Origin: Bacteroidales bacterium
GTDB lineage: Bacteria > Bacteroidota > Bacteroidia > Bacteroidales > UBA7960
Assembly (NCBI GenBank): GCA_007130545.1
Contig: SLSG01000018.1
Location: 1 to 7,874, forward strand
Direction: 5' to 3'
Length of the DNA: 7,874 nt
Position numbers and translations under genes: made by a program. Below the pieces are notes generated by a model. That model was given only the letters and a program-made list of their open reading frames with translations. It was not told the DNA's origin and did no database searches. This document shows, piece by piece, positions 5,691 through 7,874 of this stretch. The first letter of the stretch is position 1; the number at the start of each line of letters is the position of its first letter.

Positions 5691-7226
5691 TTACAGGGGG
5701 ATGTTGCCGTGTTTTTTCGGCGGTGCGTTCTCCCTCTTGTTTTCTGCCATCTCCAGCGCCTGAATCAGCTTCAGCCGGGTTTCCCGCGGATAAATGACCT
5801 CGTCTATGTATCCAAGTCCGGCTGCCTTGTATGGAGTGCAAAAAGCTTCCCGGTAATCGAACACTGCTTTCGCCTTTTCCGCTTCGTTCAGTTTGTTGCG
5901 GTAAAGGATATTTACCGCCCCATCCGGTCCCATTACGGCAATCTCCGCATTTGGATAACTGTAGTTGATGTCCCCGCCCAGGTGCTTGCTGGACATGACA
6001 CAATAGGCCCCCCCATAGGCTTTGCGGGTGATCAACGTGATCTTAGGAACGGTGGCTTCGGCATAGGCATAGATCAGCTTGGCACCTTGCCTGATGATTC
6101 CCCCGAACTCCTGATCGGTGCCGGGAAGGAATCCCGGCACATCTGCCAGGGTGATCAATGGGATGTTGAAGGCATCGCAGAACCTGACAAAGCGTGCTGC
6201 CTTTACGGAAGCGTCAATGTCCAGCACCCCGGCCAGCATGGCGGGCTGGTTCGCTACAAATCCCACCGGTTTTCCATTCAGGCGGCCAAAGCCAATGATG
6301 ATGTTCTGTGCATAATAAGGCTGGACCTCAAAAAAATTATGATCGTCCACCACGCTGGTGATGATCTCCTTGATGTCATAAGATTTGTTGGGGTCGGCCG
6401 GGACCAGCTGCTGCAGCCGCTCGTCCTCACGGTGGGCAGAGTCCACACATGGCTTGACAGGCGGGTCTTCCATATTGTTGGAGGGAAGAAAGCTCAGCAG
6501 CTCCCTGATCATCATCATGGCCTGCTCATCATCATCCGCCCGGAAATGGGCCACCCCGCTTTTCGAATTATGGGCCATTGCCCCACCCAGGTCTTCCTTG
6601 GTAACCTCTTCATGGGTCACGGTCTTTATCACATCCGGACCGGTTACGAACATATAGCTGGTTTTTTTGGTCATGAAGATGAAATCGGTCAGGGCCGGCG
6701 AATACACCGCTCCTCCCGCACAGGGTCCGAGTATCGCAGAGATTTGCGGAACGACCCCGCTGGCCTGTACGTTGCGATAGAAGATGTCGGCATATCCCGC
6801 CAGGCTTTCCACCCCTTCCTGTATGCGGGCACCACCACTGTCGTTCAGTCCGATGAGCGGGGCCCCCATTTTTATGGACAGGTCCTGCACCTTGATGATC
6901 TTGTCGGCATTGGCCCGGCTCAGGGATCCCCCGAACACCGTAAAATCCTGGGCAAAGACGTAGACCAGCCTTCCGTCAATCTTGCCATAACCTGTGACCA
7001 TCCCGTCTCCCAGGATCTTTTGCCTTTCCATCCCGAAGTCGGTAGACCGGTGTACGACGAATTTGTCCAACTCCACAAAGGTTTTCGGGTCGAGCAACAT
7101 CCTGATCCGCTCCCGTGCAGTTTTCCTGCCCGATTCATGGATCTTTGCAATCTTTTCCTCACCGCCGCCTGCCTCTGCAGCCCGGTGCTTTTCCTCTAAC
7201 GCCTTGTACTTATCTTCTGTTGACAT
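5691..7226 (-). CDS. pccB: Acyl-CoA carboxylase carboxyltransferase (beta) subunit, PccB/MmdA type
   Basis: This 511-residue protein is full length for the family that moves a carboxyl group between biotin and an acyl-CoA, most often propionyl-CoA to methylmalonyl-CoA. Both crotonase-like halves are present. The N-half has KTARERIRMLLDPKTFVELD (35-54), VFAQDFTVFGGSLS (90-103), and oxyanion-type motif DSGGARIQEGVESL (129-142). The C-half has VANQPAMLAGVLDIDASVKA (324-343), ADVPGFLPGTDQE (361-373), the second oxyanion motif RKAYGGAYCVMSSKHLGGD (401-419), and AVMGPDGAVNILY (430-442). Residue 409 (C in AYCVM) aligns, from memory, with the acyl-specificity residue D422 of Streptomyces PccB, so substrate choice is unsure. 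The start is 12 nt after the biotin carrier gene, as in an operon. A decarboxylase role (MmdA) cannot be excluded, but no membrane beta subunit is seen here. Confidence 0.9.
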   Translation of the reverse strand: MSTEDKYKALEEKHRAAEAGGGEEKIAKIHESGRKTARERIRMLLDPKTFVELDKFVVHRSTDFGMERQKILGDGMVTGYGKIDGRLVYVFAQDFTVFGGSLSRANADKIIKVQDLSIKMGAPLIGLNDSGGARIQEGVESLAGYADIFYRNVQASGVVPQISAILGPCAGGAVYSPALTDFIFMTKKTSYMFVTGPDVIKTVTHEEVTKEDLGGAMAHNSKSGVAHFRADDDEQAMMMIRELLSFLPSNNMEDPPVKPCVDSAHREDERLQQLVPADPNKSYDIKEIITSVVDDHNFFEVQPYYAQNIIIGFGRLNGKPVGFVANQPAMLAGVLDIDASVKAARFVRFCDAFNIPLITLADVPGFLPGTDQEFGGIIRQGAKLIYAYAEATVPKITLITRKAYGGAYCVMSSKHLGGDINYSYPNAEIAVMGPDGAVNILYRNKLNEAEKAKAVFDYREAFCTPYKAAGLGYIDEVIYPRETRLKLIQALEMAENKRENAPPKKHGNIPL

Positions 7227-7238
7227 CTTTTTGGGGAT

Positions 7239-7766
7239 TTACTTCTCTTGCTGTTCATACTCCAGGACCACCATCACCTGCCGGGCTTCCACGTTCTGTC
7301 CTTCTTCCACCCTGAGTTCGGCGACCCTGCCGGCCTTGCCGGCCTTGAATTCACTTTCCATCTTCATTGCAGAAAGCACCACCATGGTCTGCCCGGCTTC
7401 CACCATATCTCCATTTTTCACCATGACCCGGACCACTTTCCCGGGAATGGGGGCCGCCACGATTGTATCCCCTTCTTCCTCCTGCCCTTTTTTCCTGCTG
7501 GCCAGGTATTTGGCTTCTGCATCAATAATGTCCACATCGTAGGCCCTGGTCTTGGTGTTCACATGGTAACGCTTGGCGTTTTCCCTTTGTATCAATTCGA
7601 TATTAAAGGATTTGTGCCGGTGAAGGATGGATAGTTTGCCGGACCCGACCCTTTCCACGTCCAGCTCATATTCCTTGCCGTCAACCGACACCAGGACCTT
7701 TTCTCCCTGCCGGCTAAGCAGTTCCACGACAGCGGTTCGTCCGTTTAACCTGACTTCGTATGGCAT
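7239..7766 (-). CDS. Biotin carboxyl carrier protein of acyl-CoA carboxylase (standalone biotinyl domain)
   Basis: This 175-residue protein carries biotin between the carboxylase and carboxyltransferase. The C-terminal biotinyl domain spans about 101-170: IVAAPIPGKVVRVMVKNGD, then SAMKMESEF with K135 as the biotinylated lysine, then GRVAELRVEEGQNVEARQ. The first 90 residues are not the Ala/Pro-rich linker of FabE-type AccB; they are beta-rich with the patterns VDGKEYELDV and YHVNTKTRAYDVDI, reminiscent of the BT-type tether domain found between the biotin carboxylase and BCCP parts of fused PCC alpha chains (inference). A charged linker (KKGQEEEGD, 92-100) joins the two. It starts 4 nt after the upstream gene and ends 12 nt before the carboxyltransferase. 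The leader AAACTTTAAATAT has no Shine-Dalgarno. Confidence 0.9.
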   Translation of the reverse strand: MPYEVRLNGRTAVVELLSRQGEKVLVSVDGKEYELDVERVGSGKLSILHRHKSFNIELIQRENAKRYHVNTKTRAYDVDIIDAEAKYLASRKKGQEEEGDTIVAAPIPGKVVRVMVKNGDMVEAGQTMVVLSAMKMESEFKAGKAGRVAELRVEEGQNVEARQVMVVLEYEQQEK

Positions 7767-7770
7767 ATAT

Positions 7771-7874
7771 TTAAAGTTTTAGTACACTTCTGACCCTGCT
7801 GTAGTCCTTCCAGTTGTTCTTCAGGGCGGTCATTTCCTTCGGACTGGCTTTCTCGATCTTTCTGAGGTATTCAA
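7771..7874 (-). CDS. C-terminal fragment, probable biotin carboxylase subunit (5' part outside window)
   Basis: Only the last 33 codons lie in the window, ending with TAA at 7771-7773; the gene enters from the right edge on the minus strand. The visible end is charged, with ALKNNWKDYSRVRSVLKL at the C-terminus. The other minus-strand frames contain stops or give no protein-like sequence. The assignment to an AccC/PccA-type biotin carboxylase rests on operon position (4 nt upstream of the biotin carrier gene) and on a W-K-x-x-x-R-like tail I associate with such proteins in this phylum; the fragment has no catalytic motif. Another acyl-CoA pathway gene remains possible. Confidence 0.5.
   Translation of the reverse strand, partial: EYLRKIEKASPKEMTALKNNWKDYSRVRSVLKL

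Noticed and set aside
5709..7199. A 496-codon open frame on the plus strand, antisense to the carboxyltransferase gene
   Set aside because: It lies wholly opposite a clear full-length PccB-family gene, its translation shows no family motif, and long antisense frames are common opposite GC-rich genes with biased third codon positions.

Overview
The window reads as a chromosomal segment from a member of the Bacteroidota with a GC content that looks slightly above one half. The evidence is a secreted LRR protein ending in a type-B (gliding-motility/CHU_C-like) type IX secretion C-terminal domain, start codons preceded by A/T-rich stretches instead of Shine-Dalgarno sequences, promoters matching the Bacteroidota TTTG-N~20-TAnnTTTG consensus, tRNA genes without encoded CCA, and a split biotin-carboxylase/BCCP/carboxyltransferase operon typical of the phylum. 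The genus cannot be fixed from the sequence.

Layout. Positions 1-1257 (+): the 3' end of queA (queuosine synthesis), then a class I SAM methyltransferase of unknown substrate 37 nt downstream, probably in the same transcript. Convergent to it lies a UbiA-family (MenA-like) prenyltransferase, 1273-2199 (-). An 82-bp divergent promoter region separates it from mnmD, 2282-3076 (+), a tRNA wobble-uridine methyltransferase with a TTG start. mnmD converges with a 772-residue secreted protein, 3084-5402 (-): signal peptide, about 17 plant-type LRRs, Ig-like domain, Fn3-like domain, type-B CTD. Upstream of that gene is a tRNA-Val(GAC)/tRNA-Tyr(GTA) operon (-) with its own promoter and an intrinsic terminator. 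The right end is an acyl-CoA carboxylase operon (-): end of a probable biotin carboxylase, a standalone biotin carrier protein, and a PccB/MmdA-type carboxyltransferase.

How the genes fit together. Two tRNA wobble-base modification genes (queA, mnmD) and two tRNA genes, one of them (tRNA-Tyr GTA) a standard queuosine substrate, lie within about 5.6 kb. The carboxylase operon would carboxylate a short acyl-CoA (propionyl-CoA or acetyl-CoA) with biotin as carrier. The UbiA enzyme is consistent with menaquinone-type lipid synthesis. The LRR protein is a probable surface or secreted adhesion/recognition factor.

No phage, IS element, CRISPR array or defence cluster is visible. The most unusual items are an in-frame triplication of a 21-bp unit placed at the first beta strand of the MnmD Rossmann fold; a 16-bp direct repeat bracketing exactly the DNA for the type IX sorting domain; a terminator-like hairpin inside the methyltransferase gene; and a tRNA terminator that may double as the -33 region of the LRR gene's promoter.
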